Assembly (NCBI GenBank): GCA_947650005.1
Contig: CANSTU010000039.1
Span: 1-32,084, forward strand
Length of the DNA stretch: 32,084 nt
Direction: 5' to 3'
From: an uncultured Lachnospiraceae bacterium
GTDB lineage: Bacteria > Bacillota > Clostridia > Lachnospirales > Lachnospiraceae
Below the pieces are notes generated by a model that saw nothing but the letters and a program-made list of their open reading frames with translations, did no database searches and was not told where the DNA came from. Below, in pieces: positions 30,056-32,084 of this stretch; position 1 is the first letter of the stretch, and the number at the start of each line of letters is the position of its first letter. The translations under genes were made by a program, and so were the position numbers.

Positions 30056-31926
30056 TGACGAAGAAAATGAAAAGAATGCTGAAGCGTATTTTGGTTGGAA
30101 CCGCATTTTTGGCAGCGGCCGTTATCATGGAACATCTGATCGGGACTCTTCCCTGGTTTGTGGTTCTGGCCGCTTATCTGGTTTCCTATGTGATCATAGG
30201 CGGGGATGTGGTGAAGCTTGCAGTAACGAACATCGGTCATGGGCAGGTTTTCGATGAAAACTTCCTGATGGCGCTGGCCACGGTGGGAGCCTTTTTCGTA
30301 GGGGATTATCCGGAAGCCGTGGCGGTCATGCTGTTTTACCAGGTAGGGGAACTGTTCCAGAGTTATGCGGTTAACCGCTCCCGGAAGAACATCGCGGAGC
30401 TGATGGATATCCGTCCGGATTATGCCAATGTGGTGCGGGACGGTAAAGAAGAGGAAGTGGATCCGGACGAAGTAGCGGTGGGTGAAACCATCCTGGTGAA
30501 ACCGGGGGAGCGGATTCCGCTGGATGGAAGGGTGATCAGGGGGGATTCCAGCCTGGATACCGTAGCCTTAACTGGGGAAAGCGTGCCGAGGGAAGTACGC
30601 TGCGGGGAAGAGGTGATCAGCGGCTGTGTCAATCTTACGGGCGTGCTGGAGGTAGAAGTAACGAAACCCTATGGGGAGTCCACAGTGAGCAAAATCCTGG
30701 ATTTGGTGGAGAATGCCAGCAGCAAGAAGGCTCAGGCGGAGAATTTTATTACACGTTTTGCCAGATATTATACGCCTGTAGTGGTGTGCTGCGCCGTAGC
30801 GCTGGCTGTTATCCCGCCTCTGTTTCTGGGAGGATGGGCCGACTGGATCTATAGAGGGCTGACCTTTTTGGTGGTGTCCTGCCCCTGCGCGGTGGTAATT
30901 AGCGTGCCCTTGAGTTTCTTTGGCGGACTCGGCGGGGCCAGCAAGGCGGGTGTGCTGGTAAAAGGCAGCAATTATCTGGAGGCCCTTGCGGAGACGGAAA
31001 TCGTGGTGATGGATAAGACGGGCACCCTCACGAAGGGTACCTTTACGGTGCAGGAGGTAAAACCGGCAGGGGAAGGGAACGGCCGGGAAGAACTTCTGGA
31101 GTTGGCGGCATTGGCGGAAAGCTATTCCAGTCATCCCATCTCTCTCTCCATCCGAAAGGCCTGCGGGAAGGAGCCGGATAAAACCCGTCTGGGCGAGGTA
31201 AAGGAGCTGGCGGGATGCGGCGTGGCGGCGCAGATCGACGACAGGCAGGTTTATGTTGGAAATGAAAAGCTGATGGCGAGGCAGGGAATCGTCGTTTCGG
31301 ACAGCGCCCCTGTGGGCACCATCGTGCATGTGGCGGAAGAAAACAGATATTTGGGCCATATCCTGATCGCGGATGAAATCAAAAAGGATGCAGCATCGTG
31401 CATCAGCGGATTGGCTGAACAGGGCGTAAAACGGATCGTGATGCTCACAGGAGACCGGAAGGAAGCGGCGGAGCATGTGGCGGCACAGATTGGATTGAAG
31501 GAAGTCCATTCCGGCCTGCTGCCTGGTGATAAAGTGGAGGAGGTGGAGAAGCTGATCGCATCCAAGTCCCCCAAGGGAAAACTGGCATTCGTGGGAGACG
31601 GAATCAACGATGCGCCCGTGCTGGCGAGGGCGGACATCGGCATTGCCATGGGCGGCTTGGGGAGCGATGCGGCCATTGAGGCGGCCGATGTAGTCATCAT
31701 GACCGACGAACCTTCCAAGATCGCAACAGCCATGCGGATCTCAAGGAAGACGCTGGGGATCGTCAAGCAGAACATCGTATTTGCCATCGGCGTGAAGATC
31801 CTGGTGCTTCTGCTGGCTGCGGCCGGAATCGCCAACATGTGGCTGGCGGTATTTGCTGACGTGGGCGTGGCAGTGATCGCCATTCTCAACGCCATGAGAG
31901 CCATGCAGATAAAGGATATTGTCTGA
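30055..31926 (+). CDS. cadA: Heavy-metal exporting P1B-type ATPase (Cd/Zn/Pb type)
   Basis: Pumps divalent soft metals out of the cell using ATP. 623 residues. Actuator domain LTGESVP, transmembrane metal site C276-P277-C278, phosphorylation D320 in DKTGTLT, nucleotide-binding SSHPIS, and GDGINDAPVLARADIG. The C-terminal membrane pair follows. The N-terminus goes straight into membrane segments: the usual cytosolic HMA metal-binding domain (GMxCxxC) is absent, and no metal-binding His or Cys clusters replace it. Coupled to a CadC-like repressor, which supports Cd/Zn/Pb rather than Cu as substrate. Confidence 0.92.
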   Translation: MTKKMKRMLKRILVGTAFLAAAVIMEHLIGTLPWFVVLAAYLVSYVIIGGDVVKLAVTNIGHGQVFDENFLMALATVGAFFVGDYPEAVAVMLFYQVGELFQSYAVNRSRKNIAELMDIRPDYANVVRDGKEEEVDPDEVAVGETILVKPGERIPLDGRVIRGDSSLDTVALTGESVPREVRCGEEVISGCVNLTGVLEVEVTKPYGESTVSKILDLVENASSKKAQAENFITRFARYYTPVVVCCAVALAVIPPLFLGGWADWIYRGLTFLVVSCPCAVVISVPLSFFGGLGGASKAGVLVKGSNYLEALAETEIVVMDKTGTLTKGTFTVQEVKPAGEGNGREELLELAALAESYSSHPISLSIRKACGKEPDKTRLGEVKELAGCGVAAQIDDRQVYVGNEKLMARQGIVVSDSAPVGTIVHVAEENRYLGHILIADEIKKDAASCISGLAEQGVKRIVMLTGDRKEAAEHVAAQIGLKEVHSGLLPGDKVEEVEKLIASKSPKGKLAFVGDGINDAPVLARADIGIAMGGLGSDAAIEAADVVIMTDEPSKIATAMRISRKTLGIVKQNIVFAIGVKILVLLLAAAGIANMWLAVFADVGVAVIAILNAMRAMQIKDIV

Positions 31927-31990
31927 TAACGGGTTTACCGTTATATCCGCCTCTTGGGGCGCTGCGGCCAACATAAGGCCATGGCGCCCC
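31926..31990 (+). terminator. Hairpins after cadA, probable terminator
   Basis: ATAACGG (31926-31932) pairs with CCGTTAT (31938-31944). Then GGGGCGC (31956-31962) pairs with GCGCCCC (31984-31990) enclosing GGCC/GGCC. The stems are strong, but no T run follows in the sequence as given, which may be unreliable here. Confidence 0.5.
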
Positions 31991-32084
31991 CTCTCCCCGG
32001 GGGGGGCGCTCGGGCGGCGAAAAAAAAGAAGGAGCCCCAAAAGAGGGGGCGATGGGGGTTTTGAGGAGGGGGGGTGGGCGGGGG
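31991..32084. other. Low-complexity G-rich window end, probable sequencing or assembly artefact
   Basis: Long runs of G, C and A without coding signal or repeat structure, unlike anything else in the window. I would not interpret it biologically. Confidence 0.6.

Overview
The window looks like part of a chromosome from a gut-type clostridium, most probably a Lachnospiraceae member. The reasons are the clostridial housekeeping order (pyrH-frr-uppS-cdsA-dxr-rseP and cysE-cysS-mrnC-rlmB-sigH), a Cys-type T-box leader, TTG/GTG starts, strong GGAGG-type ribosome binding sites, and a Ser/Asn-rich surface protein built of S-G/E-N repeats. Every convincing gene is on the + strand. The first gene is cut by the left edge. 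The last ~95 bases are G-rich low-complexity sequence that looks like a poor contig end.

Layout. 1-1959: end of an M24 aminopeptidase, a GNAT acetyltransferase and a VOC-fold protein. 2221-4094: a strongly expressed-looking PEP carboxykinase with its own promoter and terminator. 4095-4439: a 345-bp near-perfect palindrome. 4477-6865: a short formate/nitrite-type channel, then a Nudix hydrolase overlapping a DUF4037 protein. 7087-9111: a GH127 beta-L-arabinofuranosidase. 9227-13067: an exported SGNH-like protein coupled to trkA and trkH (K+ uptake). 13069-19288: UMP kinase, ribosome recycling factor, and genes for undecaprenyl-PP, CDP-diacylglycerol and MEP-pathway isoprenoid synthesis, plus a site-2 protease. 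19376-20443: an exported DUF3048 protein. 20454-26437: T-box leader, cysE, cysS, mrnC, rlmB, and an anchored SGNH hydrolase with a long repeat stalk. 26650-28691: a sigma factor and a putative barstar-esterase fusion. 28743-31926: a conserved small protein, then an ArsR/CadC-type metal sensor with a P1B ATPase exporter.

The most striking signal is a family of modular intergenic hairpin repeats. They lie directly in front of the Nudix gene, pyrH, uppS, dxr, cysE, rlmB and sigH. One unit of about 65 bp has an A/T-rich hairpin (module A, GATTGAAA...TTTCAATC), a linker ending A with CTCCC-like sequence, a G/C hairpin (module B, such as GCGCGC-TAAA-GCGCGC), and a GGGAG tail. At five of the seven loci (pyrH, uppS, dxr, cysE, sigH) this GGGAG or GGGTG is the Shine-Dalgarno of the next gene, 4-6 nt before the start codon; at rlmB it is a weaker GGGT, and at the Nudix gene the module ends about 60 nt upstream. 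B stems keep pairing while their sequence changes. The linker can often pair with the Shine-Dalgarno, with matching changes in several copies (CTCCC/GGGAG, TTCCT/AGGAA). The unit is tandemly repeated (period 65 before dxr, 67 before sigH). Before uppS and rlmB it alternates with a third hairpin (module C, period 73-75) whose junction carries promoter-like boxes. It resembles pneumococcal BOX elements in architecture only; I do not recognise it as a described family. A second, larger structured repeat (13105-13249 and 20856-21016) sits in the pyrH and cysE leaders.
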